In this document: positions 26,601-34,602 of the stretch, piece after piece
How the letters are laid out: the number at the start of each line of letters is the position of its first letter
How positions within the stretch are numbered: the first letter of the stretch is position 1
Source of the DNA: DATKMP01 sp035541775
GTDB lineage: Bacteria; Bacteroidota; Ignavibacteria; UBA10030
DNA: 39,196 bases
Assembly: GCA_035541775.1 (NCBI GenBank)
Contig: DATKMP010000120.1
Coordinates: 1-39,196 of the forward strand
Direction: 5' to 3'
The notes under the pieces: generated by a model
The model's database searches: none
The model's input: only the letters and a program-made list of their open reading frames with translations
What the model was told of the DNA's origin: nothing
Made by a program: the position numbers and the translations under genes

Positions 26601-27407
26601 GGCGACAGTAACTATGTCGTTAAATACTGGACATCTACACCTTTAGGATTGGCTACCGTTGTCGATACGACCACTCCGGGTCATGATACAGTGCTGACGG
26701 TCAACGGAATGGAAAACCGTGCGAAATATTACTGGCAGATCCAGACCGTGAACCAAGGTGGAGCAAGTGCTTTCACGGCAGTGGATTCCTTTACCACCGT
26801 CATTGAATTGCCGGGTGTACCACTTACAATCTCTCCGAAGAGTGTTGTAGCATCATCAGGAAAGCCGACGTTTGTATGGAACAGCTCGGCAAACGCCGTT
26901 TGGTATCATCTGCAAGTTGCTACAACGAATTTCGCCAGCGCTTCTGATGTTGTATTAAATGATACACTCCGTGATACAACATTGACAGTAATAGATACGC
27001 TGCAACCAAGCTTTACCTATTACTGGCATGTGAGTGCTATTAATTTGGGCGGCGAAAGTGCATTCTCTACGTCTGCACACTTCACGACACCATTAACCAG
27101 CGTGCAAACAGGATCGGCTGTGCCGAAAGAATTTGCACTCAATCAAAACTATCCGAATCCATTCAACCCGTCGACGATGATCTCGTATGATCTGCCAAAG
27201 AGCTCGTATGTAAAGCTCCAGATCTATGATGTCCTTGGACGACTTGTTACGACTTTGGTTGATGGTGTACAACCGGTAGGCCGTCAGAATATTCAATGGA
27301 ATGCCGGCAGATTAAGCAGTGGTGTGTACATCTATCGTCTCCATGCTCGTAGCCAGGATGGAGCGAGCGACTTTACTTCCTCAAAGAAACTTTTGTTGAT
27401 GAAGTAA
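23658..27407 (+). CDS. T9SS-exported FG-GAP/ASPIC-UnbV protein with inserted binding-like domain
   Basis: A 1249-residue secreted surface protein. After a signal peptide (to about TGQ), FG-GAP/VCBS propeller repeats carry Ca-binding loops of the form DxNxDG at about residues 52, 100, 407, 496, 563 and 616. Between the second and third loops, residues about 212-395 form an inserted beta-rich domain (FSIPAGRTLANYNKFIFKG, DVGYKSIVVEA, YADSVTL). This domain resembles insertions I associate with GH10 xylanases of this phylum. An ASPIC/UnbV domain follows (about 645-725), then three or so fibronectin-III-like domains (about 750-1150) and a T9SS sorting domain (1156-1249, NYPNPFNPST). The protein probably binds carbohydrate on the surface. 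No enzyme site was seen. A terminator follows. Confidence 0.78.
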   Translation: MKRFTILIPALVLVLVLGMSLATGQVADPVFSGGPGLTIPSGAANGGFAWGDVNGDGFLDVFIPSNNIMLNSSGTTFTASTTMTANVTVSTNSVGCLLADFNGDGVLDLFTTNGGTPSSGLYYNTAGVFTAATGTGDLANAGVTGEVFQGAAVADINHSNYLSITWPGNFTNISASAGPYPSGGGIWLLKGNAGGTFTNLGNGAYADITANIVDVFSGSAIGTAITGIGWSASDANATVAADPVVSSNKVMKVKIGNYNAAPVLSFSIPAGRTLANYNKFIFKGYWAQGDVGYKSIVVEASQSSPTGQAFNNTGGKVQIGSVSRSKGASTAWEYDTVVIANSSSLSGTVYLDFGINCAGKGALGTVTTADSSTQWYADSVTLIGAPAPAQAIDTTLSHEAWQLSFLDANNDGYPDLLMPSFRNGLSLIDTGTAGGRKGCVLYMNDGTGKFIVPNATTLGRPIYSVGASGASTTVDTGIIVDDTVRHFGAIGEQWGDLNNDGNMDLILSCNSAVNNNSTGALVNIIILYGKGDGTFTYKWNGTSIVTANGIVQNGNQRSIGIGDYNNDGLQDIVTHETYSGPVHLYKNNGDGTFTDVATNLGLTPVSGTIRSVQFVDYNNDGFLDVFAWSGGAGGNLLQKSGGNTNHWIGFKPIGSGHNMSAIGARFTVYTGTTKQVRDIKAEAGEGAQGGELRALFGIGANTKVDSVNVRWPDGTSTMYNFGSASNTLAVNKYYTVQEGSIIPSTPATGRPSWASADTSLPSVNTMTWHKVASGAQPLTYQIQIGTNKAMSTILQSFTGLTDTTKSVKLPLATKLYWRVSSWNNDFQSAWSVVDSFRTNMTPVAPTAIPPILSPAVNSTTVPKIPVITLGSISTAYTYHIQIDTLNTFAHRDSVKSYSGLILNDSTSFLDTVETIKSVTFTNSKKYFYRVRGWNAAGASNFSAVDSFTIMFIPAPPSMIYPAHNQANVPVNPLTFKWHTVAGDSNYVVKYWTSTPLGLATVVDTTTPGHDTVLTVNGMENRAKYYWQIQTVNQGGASAFTAVDSFTTVIELPGVPLTISPKSVVASSGKPTFVWNSSANAVWYHLQVATTNFASASDVVLNDTLRDTTLTVIDTLQPSFTYYWHVSAINLGGESAFSTSAHFTTPLTSVQTGSAVPKEFALNQNYPNPFNPSTMISYDLPKSSYVKLQIYDVLGRLVTTLVDGVQPVGRQNIQWNAGRLSSGVYIYRLHARSQDGASDFTSSKKLLLMK

Positions 27408-27493
27408 TATCTGTCTATGTGTGTGTATGGCTTCTTGGAAAAAGGAGCCATACACTATCGTTAGATAGTTGTACAGTACGTTGTTCATATTAC

Positions 27494-27529
27494 AATCCCG
27501 GTTTGTGTAACAGGCCGGGATTTTTTTTT
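27494..27529 (+). terminator. Intrinsic terminator after the FG-GAP gene
   Basis: AATCCCGG (27494-27501) pairs with CCGGGATT (27515-27522) around a 13-base loop, followed by nine T (27521-27529). It separates the surface-protein gene from the esterase. Confidence 0.88.
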
Positions 27530-27574
27530 GATTCTCTCTTGAATATTAAAATTCTTCGCAATCATGGATTTCAA

Positions 27575-29515
27575 ATGAAAAGACAATCGATCAAATTTAT
27601 TTTCGTTTTTATTTTTTTCTTTTCGTTTTTAGCATTTGGCCAAGTACGACTGCCGCGCCTCATTGCCGATGGCATGGTATTACAGCGAGAAACGAACGTA
27701 AAAGTATGGGGGTGGGCATCGCCCAACGAAGCAATAACACTTCATTTTGTAGATTCTCTGTATACGACAACGGCATCTGCGACTGGCGAATGGAATATTT
27801 TGCTGGATAAATTAAAAGCCGGCGGACCGTACTCCATGGAAATCCATGCCAGCAATGTTGTGACGATTCAAAATATTCTCATCGGCGATGTGTGGGTGTG
27901 TGCAGGGCAATCGAATATGGAATTGCCGATGCAACGCGTCAGTCCGCTGTATGAACAAGAAATTGCACACTCTGAAAACAACTATATCCGATTATTTACC
28001 GTTCCGCAGAAATATAATTTCATCCAATCGCAAAAAGATTTTGATTCCGGCAGGTGGATGGCTGCCAATCCTCAAACCATCCTGAATTTTTCTGCGGCGG
28101 CATATTTTTTTGGGAAAGCATTGTACGAAAAGTACCATGTTCCCATCGGTTTAATCAATACAAGCTTGGGCGGCTCGCCGGCAGAAGCTTGGATGAGCGA
28201 CAGCGCCTTAAAAGAGTTTCCCCATTACGCGCAAGAAGCATTACGATTCAAAGATAGCACCCTGATCCATCAAATTGATGAACAGGATAGTAAAAGAATG
28301 AATGCGTGGTACTCGCTTCTCTTTCAAAAAGATCTTGGTTCAAAACCATCAAAACAAAAATGGTCTCATCCTGCGATTAAATTATCGATGTGGGATACGA
28401 TGTCGATTCCCGGTTATTGGGCAGACACAAAACTCGGGCCCGTGAACGGCGTTGTCTGGTTCCGAAAAGATTTTTCCGCTTCTGCATCGATGGCAGGAAA
28501 AGAAGCGAAGCTGAATCTCGGAAGAATTGTCGATGCAGATTCGGTGTTTGTCAATGGAAAATTTGTCGGTACGACAAGTTATCAATATCCACCGCGATGG
28601 TACACCATTCCTGCGGGAATTTTGCAACAAGGGAAGAATACCATTGTCGTACGGGTGATCAGTACCAGCGGAAGCGGTGGATTTGTTTTGGATAAGCCCT
28701 ATCACATTATTGCCGACCACGATACGATAGATTTAACAGGCACTTGGAACGTTCGCCTTGGCGCAGCTATGGAACCCTTAGCAAGCCAGACGTTCATACG
28801 CTGGAAACCAGAAGGGCTTTTCAATGCCATGCTGGCGCCATTGTTTAACTTTCGCATTGCTGGCATTATTTGGTATCAAGGCGAGTCCAACGCAACACGC
28901 GCTGTTGAGTACAGAAAACTTTTTCCTGCCATGATTCGTGATTGGCGCAATCACTGGCAGCAGGGAAATGTTCCGTTCTTGTTTGTACAACTTCCGAATT
29001 TTATGGAGCCCAACGAACAGCCGTCGGAAGGAGATTGGGTGTTGCTGCGGGAAGCACAACTGCAAACATTATCGCTGCCTCAAACCGGAATGGCTGTCAC
29101 GATCGATATCGGTGAATGGAATGATATTCATCCGTTAGATAAAAAAGATGTCGGCCAGCGGCTTGCCCGGGCAGCGCAGAACATTGCCTATCACGATAGT
29201 ACTGTTCTTGCCTCCGGACCTCTCTACAAATCCATGCGCAGAGCAGACAATAAAATTATCGTCACCTTCACAAACTGCGGACAGTATCTCATGGCGTATG
29301 GCGATACGGCGCTACATTATTTTTCAATTGCTGGCGCCGATAAAAAATTTGTTTGGGCAAAAGCAAAAATTGAAAACAACACCGTTATTGTATGGAACGA
29401 TGCCATTGCTCATCCGGTTGCAGTTCGTTACGCATGGGCGGATAATCCGCTAGGCGCGAATTTGTACAATAGCGAGGGATTGCCTGCTTCACCATTCAGA
29501 ACGGATGCAGAATAA
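27575..29515 (+). CDS. SASA-family (sialate O-acetylesterase-like) carbohydrate acetylesterase
   Basis: A 647-residue exported SGNH-type esterase. The ATG at 27575 gives a signal peptide ending near AFGQ; the longer upstream frame is not signal-like. Catalytic Ser113 sits in CAGQSNME, the WYQGESNA motif is conserved, and Asp517/His519 in DIHPLD complete the triad. Between the halves of the catalytic domain (about 265-400) is a beta-galactosidase-like jelly-roll (GVVWFRKDF, LGRIVDADSVFVNG). The family is often labelled sialate O-acetylesterase, but in a xylan locus removal of acetyl groups from acetyl-xylan or its oligosaccharides is more likely. It follows a terminator, so it has its own promoter, which I could not place confidently. 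Confidence 0.85.
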   Translation: MKRQSIKFIFVFIFFFSFLAFGQVRLPRLIADGMVLQRETNVKVWGWASPNEAITLHFVDSLYTTTASATGEWNILLDKLKAGGPYSMEIHASNVVTIQNILIGDVWVCAGQSNMELPMQRVSPLYEQEIAHSENNYIRLFTVPQKYNFIQSQKDFDSGRWMAANPQTILNFSAAAYFFGKALYEKYHVPIGLINTSLGGSPAEAWMSDSALKEFPHYAQEALRFKDSTLIHQIDEQDSKRMNAWYSLLFQKDLGSKPSKQKWSHPAIKLSMWDTMSIPGYWADTKLGPVNGVVWFRKDFSASASMAGKEAKLNLGRIVDADSVFVNGKFVGTTSYQYPPRWYTIPAGILQQGKNTIVVRVISTSGSGGFVLDKPYHIIADHDTIDLTGTWNVRLGAAMEPLASQTFIRWKPEGLFNAMLAPLFNFRIAGIIWYQGESNATRAVEYRKLFPAMIRDWRNHWQQGNVPFLFVQLPNFMEPNEQPSEGDWVLLREAQLQTLSLPQTGMAVTIDIGEWNDIHPLDKKDVGQRLARAAQNIAYHDSTVLASGPLYKSMRRADNKIIVTFTNCGQYLMAYGDTALHYFSIAGADKKFVWAKAKIENNTVIVWNDAIAHPVAVRYAWADNPLGANLYNSEGLPASPFRTDAE

Positions 29516-29561
29516 AAATTGACGGGCTTGTGCCGCTGTTTGAAAACATTGTACGATCGTC

Positions 29562-29597
29562 TTGAATGATGAAATGATATTTCATGCAATCATTCAA
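29562..29597. promoter_or_regulatory. Nested inverted repeat upstream of the LacI-family gene
   Basis: TTGAATGAT (29562-29570) pairs with ATCATTCAA (29589-29597). Inside it, ATGAAAT-gat-ATTTCAT (29569-29585) is also perfect. It lies 47 bases after the esterase stop, and no T-run follows. It may be an operator or an end-of-message hairpin. Confidence 0.5.
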
Positions 29598-29781
29598 TGA
29601 TCCAAGATGGTAATGAACAGTTCAACAGGATGTATAGCGTTTCAATATTAGTAATTGTCGATAAAATATCATACATTCTTTACCAACAGTTTCAAAACAT
29701 TTTAACGACAAAAGGAAAACGACCGACGGGGATCTTACGATGTAAAAATAGGGAGGATGGCTTTCAGAAAGGGATCGGCAA

Positions 29782-30819
29782 GTGAAGAAAATAACTATTG
29801 AAGACGTTGCAAAGAGATCGGGTGTGTCAAAGGGCACGGTTTCTGCGGTGATCAATGCAAAAAACACGGTGAAACCCGCAACGCGCAATCACATTCTTGA
29901 AGTAATGAAAGAATTGAATTTCCGCCCAAAAGGTGTTGCACGAAATTTAAAAAACGGCAATCAAGATAAAACCATTGGTATCATCATCAAAGATTTGACG
30001 TATCCTTTTTATACCGCTATTGTTTCCGGAGCAAGGGATTATGCGACGAACAAAGGATATTCCGTCATTGTTTCGAGCTCAGACGATAACCATGAACGTG
30101 AAAAATATTTTTCTCACCTCTTTTCGACAAAAGATATCAAAGGAGTGATCATCGCGCCGGTCGTTGAAGGCGCGGCAGAGATTGAACATCTCTTTCGATT
30201 GAAAATGATCAACTATCCATTTGTGCTGTTAGAAGATGTAAAAGGTATTCAAGCGAATGTTGTGACGATTGATAATATCAAAGCAATCAAACGTGCGGTC
30301 AAATATTTAATTAGTACGGGACACACGAAGATTGTTCATTTTGCCGGCCCTTCGAGCTCCTCGCACACGCAAGAACGCATTGAAGGATTTCGATATGCAT
30401 TTAGCGAAAGTCCGCTAGTATTTCATAACGACATGATTGTCTCGATCGGTTCACATTTTGACGAAAGCTATGTAAAGACGATCGAGTATTTCAAAGAGAA
30501 ACAGCGAAGCGATTACCCGACAGCCATTGTGTGCTTTAACGATCTTCAAGCGCTGGCGGTGATGATGGCGCTGAAAGAATTACAAATTTGTGTTCCTGAA
30601 GATATTTCCGTCGTTGGGAATGATGATATCTTCTATGCGAAGATTTATCCAATCCCGCTAACGACCATCAATGCACCACAACATGAAATCGGCAGACGAG
30701 CAGCAGAAATATTAATTACGAATATTGAATCTCCTTCCTTATTACCCAACGAACATGTAATTCTGGAAACGGAGTTTGTCGTTCGTGAATCATCCCGGGT
30801 TCTGATTGGAAAAAAATAA
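29782..30819 (+). CDS. LacI-family transcriptional regulator
   Basis: A 345-residue regulator. The N-terminal helix-turn-helix (ITIEDVAKRSGVSKGTVSAV, hinge near PKGVARNLKNG) is classic LacI/GalR. The rest is a periplasmic-binding-protein-like sugar-sensing domain (IGIIIKDLTYPFYTAIVSG, VVGNDDIFYAKI, TTINAPQHEIGRRAAE). It starts with GTG after a GAAAGGGA site. A sugar or oligosaccharide effector would release it from DNA. The best target seen here is the palindrome in the TonB-receptor promoter (18269-18282). Autoregulation through the 29562-29597 repeat is possible but unproven. Length and domain layout are normal. Confidence 0.95.
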   Translation: MKKITIEDVAKRSGVSKGTVSAVINAKNTVKPATRNHILEVMKELNFRPKGVARNLKNGNQDKTIGIIIKDLTYPFYTAIVSGARDYATNKGYSVIVSSSDDNHEREKYFSHLFSTKDIKGVIIAPVVEGAAEIEHLFRLKMINYPFVLLEDVKGIQANVVTIDNIKAIKRAVKYLISTGHTKIVHFAGPSSSSHTQERIEGFRYAFSESPLVFHNDMIVSIGSHFDESYVKTIEYFKEKQRSDYPTAIVCFNDLQALAVMMALKELQICVPEDISVVGNDDIFYAKIYPIPLTTINAPQHEIGRRAAEILITNIESPSLLPNEHVILETEFVVRESSRVLIGKK

Positions 30820-31056
30820 GTTGCACAAATAAACTTCCACGGTTTTCGTTGTGGGTGGAAAAACAGACCTGTTTTGATTCATGATCATTGAATCGTCAAG
30901 CCACGAACGAATGCTGCCACGCGGGAGTTTTTCCTTTCTCATTTTTCATAATTGCACAACGGCAATCAAAAAATAATTCTGTTTTTCCAGAAAGTTTTTA
31001 CATACTTTATAAGTGGAAAAAATTTATTCTTGATGTCCATTGTTTGATGAGGTACC

Positions 31057-31911
31057 ATGTTTCCAATCATCCAAAAAGAAGTCCTTGCTGAAACGATTTC
31101 TCGTTTTGTCATTCACGCGCCGTTTATTGCCCCCAAGCGCAAACCGGGCATGTTTGTGATGCTTCGTATCAATGAACATGGCGAGCGCATTCCTATTACA
31201 CTCGTAGATAGTGATCCGAAAGCGGGAACCATTACGCTCATTGTGCAGGGGATCGGAAGAACAACGAAAGAGTTGCTTACCATGAATGCTGGAGAATCGT
31301 TATCGGATGTCGTTGGTCCGTTGGGTAATCCGACACCGATCGTGAAAGAAAAAACTGTTGCCTGTGTTGGCGGTGGTGTTGGCACAGCCGAGTTGCTGCC
31401 CATTACGCGCGCGTTGAGAGAAGCCGGCAACATTGTTCACTCAATCGTTGGCGCACGCAATAAAGAACTGGTCATTCTTGAAAAAGAAATGGGCGCGTGT
31501 TCGGATTTTCTGTACATCACGACTGACGATGGTTCATATTCAAAAAAAGGATTTGTCACCGATCAATTAAAAGAATTGCTTGACGTTGAAAAAGGCATCG
31601 AAGTTGTGTATGCGATTGGCCCTCTGCCGATGATGAAAGCCGTCTCGAACTTAACTCGCCCGTATGGTGTTAAGACATATGTAAGTTTGAATGCTATTAT
31701 GGTCGATGGAACTGGAATGTGCGGCGGCTGCCGCGTCTCGGTCGGTGGAAAAATGAAATTTGCATGCGTCGATGGCCCGGAATTTGACGGACATGAGGTG
31801 GACTTTGATGAAATGCTTATGCGCAACCGTTCCTACCTTGAAAGCGAACGAACTTCCTTGCAGCAATATGAAGAACGAGGTCATATTTGTCGTTTGGAGG
31901 CAACGCTATGA
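31057..31911 (+). CDS. nfnA: NfnA/SudB-type ferredoxin-NADP+ oxidoreductase small subunit
   Basis: A 284-residue FAD/NAD(P)-binding subunit. The N-terminal FAD domain (about 1-95), the nucleotide domain (VACVGGGVGTAELLP near 105-120) and a C-terminal [2Fe-2S] site are visible. The cluster ligands appear to be Asp217, Cys222, Cys225 and Cys237. The spacing 5-3-12 matches the Asp-Cys3 cluster I recall for Thermotoga NfnA. With the large subunit it either couples NADH, NADPH and ferredoxin by flavin-based bifurcation or acts as sulfide dehydrogenase; sequence alone does not separate the two. The stop overlaps the start of nfnB by 4 bases (ATGA). Confidence 0.85.
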   Translation: MFPIIQKEVLAETISRFVIHAPFIAPKRKPGMFVMLRINEHGERIPITLVDSDPKAGTITLIVQGIGRTTKELLTMNAGESLSDVVGPLGNPTPIVKEKTVACVGGGVGTAELLPITRALREAGNIVHSIVGARNKELVILEKEMGACSDFLYITTDDGSYSKKGFVTDQLKELLDVEKGIEVVYAIGPLPMMKAVSNLTRPYGVKTYVSLNAIMVDGTGMCGGCRVSVGGKMKFACVDGPEFDGHEVDFDEMLMRNRSYLESERTSLQQYEERGHICRLEATL

Positions 31912-33338
31912 GTGCGAATCAGCTAAAGCCGTCGGAACGAATGAAGATTCAGCGCCAGCATTCCATCGAACAAAATGCGGAAGAGCGCAGCCATAATTTT
32001 AAAGAAGTTTCTTTGGGATTGGATGAAGTGCTCGCGCTGATGGAGGCGTCGCGATGCCTCGAATGCAAAGATCCGATTTGCATACAAGGATGTCCGGTGA
32101 ATGTCGATATAAAGTCGTTCATACAGCTTGTGAATGAAAAAAAATATGTCGATGCAGTAAAAAAAATACGCGAGTCGAATTTTCTTCCAGCAATCTGCGG
32201 CCGTGTTTGCCCGCAGGAAGAACAATGCGAAAACGTTTGCACGCTGGGAAGAAAACATGATCCGGTGGCAATTGGAAAATTAGAGCGATTCGTTGCCGAT
32301 TATGAGTTGAAGTCCGGGCAATTTGAAGTCCCCACTCTTGAAACGAAGCGGAAAGAAAAAGTTGCCGTCGTTGGTTCCGGTCCTTCCGGTTTAACATGTT
32401 CTGCTGAATTAGCAAAATATGGATATGATGTCACGCTCTTCGAAGCGCTGCATGAAGTCGGAGGCGTACTGCGGTACGGCATTCCGGAATTTCGATTGCC
32501 GCGTGAAATCCTCAACGTGGAAATCGATCGCATTAAAGCATTGGGCGTGAAAATTTATAAGAACTTTGTGATCGGAAGAACGGCAACGGTCGATGAGTTG
32601 TTTAACGAATGGAAATTTAGCGCTGTGTTTTTAGGAACGGGCGCCGGCACGCCGCACTTTATGGGAATTCCCGGCGAGAGTTTGAATGGTGTCTATTCTT
32701 CCAATGAATTTCTTACGCGTGTTAATTTGATGAAGGCATACAAATTCCCCGAATATGATACGCCGATCCGTCTCGGCAACCACGTGGCGGTTATCGGCGG
32801 CGGCAACACGGCCATGGATGCCGTTCGTACATCGAAACGACTCGGGGCAGAAAAAGCATATTTGGTGTATCGTCGTTCGCGGAATGAGATGCCCGCACGT
32901 CTGGAAGAAATTCATCATGCGGAAGAAGAAGGAATTGAATTCTTGATGCTCACCAATCCCACAAAAATTCTTTCCGATGGAAAAAACAATGTTCTCGGCA
33001 TGGAGTGCCAGAAGATGGAACTCGGCGAACCTGATGCATCCGGCAGAAGGAAACCGGTTCCGATTCCCGGATCGGAATTTGTTTTGAATGTTGAAACCGT
33101 TATCGAAGCGGTCGGCCAGGCGCCGAATCCCATTATTCAAGCGACCACGCCGGGACTTGAAACGACCAAACGCAGTACGGTCGTTGTGAACGATACGCAG
33201 CAAACGAATCGTAGAGGAATTTTTGCCGGCGGCGATTTGACACGCGGTGGTGCCACCGTTATTCTTGCGATGCGCGATGGAAAAACTGCCGCGGCGGCAA
33301 TTCATCAATTTTTACAAAACCCCACAAACGAATCTTAA
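31908..33338 (+). CDS. nfnB: NfnB/SudA/GltD-like NADPH-dependent oxidoreductase large subunit
   Basis: A 476-residue flavoprotein. GGAGG lies 7 bases before the ATG at 31908, which fixes the start inside the end of nfnA. The N-terminal cysteine clusters (CLECKDPICIQGCP; CGRVCPQEEQCENVC) bind two [4Fe-4S] centres. FAD binding is at VGSGPSGLTCSAELA and NADP binding at VIGGGNTAMDAVRTS; the last part carries the second FAD motif (GIFAGGDLTRGGATV). It is homologous to the glutamate-synthase small subunit, but pairing with nfnA favours transhydrogenase/sulfide dehydrogenase. It is unrelated to the xylan genes beside it except for general redox balance. Confidence 0.88.
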   Translation: MSANQLKPSERMKIQRQHSIEQNAEERSHNFKEVSLGLDEVLALMEASRCLECKDPICIQGCPVNVDIKSFIQLVNEKKYVDAVKKIRESNFLPAICGRVCPQEEQCENVCTLGRKHDPVAIGKLERFVADYELKSGQFEVPTLETKRKEKVAVVGSGPSGLTCSAELAKYGYDVTLFEALHEVGGVLRYGIPEFRLPREILNVEIDRIKALGVKIYKNFVIGRTATVDELFNEWKFSAVFLGTGAGTPHFMGIPGESLNGVYSSNEFLTRVNLMKAYKFPEYDTPIRLGNHVAVIGGGNTAMDAVRTSKRLGAEKAYLVYRRSRNEMPARLEEIHHAEEEGIEFLMLTNPTKILSDGKNNVLGMECQKMELGEPDASGRRKPVPIPGSEFVLNVETVIEAVGQAPNPIIQATTPGLETTKRSTVVVNDTQQTNRRGIFAGGDLTRGGATVILAMRDGKTAAAAIHQFLQNPTNES

Positions 33339-33348
33339 AAGCGTTAGT

Positions 33349-33651
33349 ATGATTAAACACATCGTTGTCTGGAAATTAAAAAATTTTGCAGAAGGCGGCA
33401 GCAAACAAAAGAACGCGTTAAAAGTAAAAGAGTTGCTTGAATCGATGCACGGAAAAATTCCAGGCCTACATCATATCGAAGTCGGCATCAACTTTACCAA
33501 CGAAGAAAATGCGGGCGATATAGTTCTCTATTCCGAATTAGATTCGCGGGAAGCACTTGATGCTTATCAAAATCATCCTGCACACGTCGCTGTAAAAGAT
33601 TTTATAAAAAATGTCCGCTCTGAACGTCAGGTTATTGATTATGAAGTGTGA
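33349..33651 (+). CDS. Dabb-family (stress-responsive A/B barrel) protein
   Basis: A 100-residue protein with the Dabb fold signature: MIKHIVVWKLK at the start, a central PGLHHIEVGINF strand and the ending YQNHPAHVAVKDFIKN. Such proteins form dimeric alpha/beta barrels; most have unknown roles, a few are cyclases or decarboxylases. It starts 11 bases after nfnB and may be co-transcribed. The ribosome site is weak. Function unknown. Confidence 0.85.
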   Translation: MIKHIVVWKLKNFAEGGSKQKNALKVKELLESMHGKIPGLHHIEVGINFTNEENAGDIVLYSELDSREALDAYQNHPAHVAVKDFIKNVRSERQVIDYEV

Positions 33652-33822
33652 AGAATATCTCCATTCATAAATAGAGTCCCCCTAATTCTCTCTTCACCGA
33701 ATTCCATTCACCACTCGCCGAATTTTCTGCAACTTTCTATCAATCGGATAGTATTTTAAGACAGTTCTTTTGAACACCAAACATTTATTTTTGTTCATTA
33801 GAATTTCTTAATGCTTAAAGGA

Positions 33823-33851
33823 TTGAAGAATGCCGCAACTTTTATTATACT
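33823..33851 (+). promoter_or_regulatory. Promoter of the TetR-efflux operon
   Basis: TTGAAG (33823-33828) and TATACT (33846-33851) are separated by exactly 17 bases. This is a sigma70-like promoter with a predicted start near 33858, about 40 bases before the TetR ATG. Confidence 0.7.
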
Positions 33852-33864
33852 GTATCGTAAAGAA

Positions 33865-33877
33865 TGACTACGAGTCA
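33865..33877 (+). promoter_or_regulatory. TetR-type operator TGACT-N3-AGTCA
   Basis: A perfect palindrome with 5-base arms and an ACG centre lies just downstream of the predicted transcription start and 21 bases before the TetR gene. The form and place suit binding by the adjacent repressor, giving autoregulation and control of the pump. Confidence 0.65.
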
Positions 33878-33898
33878 GTAAATAAAGGATAGTCTAAT

Positions 33899-34570
33899 AT
33901 GGGAATTGTTGAACGTAAAGAACGCGAAAAAGAGCACAGAAAAGAGGAAATTTTAGACGCCGCACAAAAAGTCTTTTTTGAAAAAGGGCTTGCTGTTGCA
34001 ACGATGGATGAAATAGCGGAAACGGCTGAGTTAAGCAAGGGAACACTTTACCTTTATTACAAAAGTAAAGAAGATATGTATCTCGCCGTGATGATGCGGG
34101 GGATGGAAGAATTGTATGACGAATTTGAACGCATCAGTAGTTCGGAACTTTTAACGGTGGAAAAAATTATAAAACTTGGAGATGCATACAGAGAATATTT
34201 TTATAAGCACCGTAAGTATTTCCGGATGATTCACTTTCTTCAGAATCCGCAAATTCATAAACAGGTTTCCGAAGAAATGAGGCAGCATTGTGACCGAGAA
34301 GCCCAAAAGATGTGGAACGTGATTCAAAGTATTTTGAAACACGGCATCGACGATGGCGTTCTGCGAAATAACTTCAACCCTATTGAACTTGGTGTTATTC
34401 TTTGGTCGAATATGACGGCGCTGTTGTTCCGCATCGATAACGAAAATATGATGTGGAAAGAGCGGTTCAATATCGATTTAGAACACACATTAGAAATTTC
34501 AAGCGCGTTATTGCTCGAATCAATTCTGACAGATCATGGACGTGCGGACTTGGCATCGCTCAAACGGTGA
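33899..34570 (+). CDS. TetR/AcrR-family repressor of the efflux operon
   Basis: A 223-residue regulator with an N-terminal TetR helix-turn-helix at about 18-62 (EEILDAAQKVFFEKG, TMDEIAETAELSKGTLYLYY) and an all-alpha ligand-binding C-terminal domain. It is the first gene of a TetR-TolC-HlyD-RND order, with gaps of 32, 22 and 27 bases. It probably represses the operon until a toxic ligand binds. The 33865 palindrome is the likely operator. Confidence 0.93.
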   Translation: MGIVERKEREKEHRKEEILDAAQKVFFEKGLAVATMDEIAETAELSKGTLYLYYKSKEDMYLAVMMRGMEELYDEFERISSSELLTVEKIIKLGDAYREYFYKHRKYFRMIHFLQNPQIHKQVSEEMRQHCDREAQKMWNVIQSILKHGIDDGVLRNNFNPIELGVILWSNMTALLFRIDNENMMWKERFNIDLEHTLEISSALLLESILTDHGRADLASLKR

Positions 34571-34602
34571 TCGTCGCTTTAGTTTTTAAACAAGAGGAAC
34601 CA

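Noticed and set aside
25900..27100. Possible DNA tandem repeat in the FG-GAP gene
   Set aside because: The similarity is between fibronectin-III-like protein domains; the nucleotide sequence is not tandemly repeated.
30835..30860. TTCCAC/GTGGAA hairpin after the LacI gene
   Set aside because: Short stem, 14-base loop and no T-run; not safe as a terminator.
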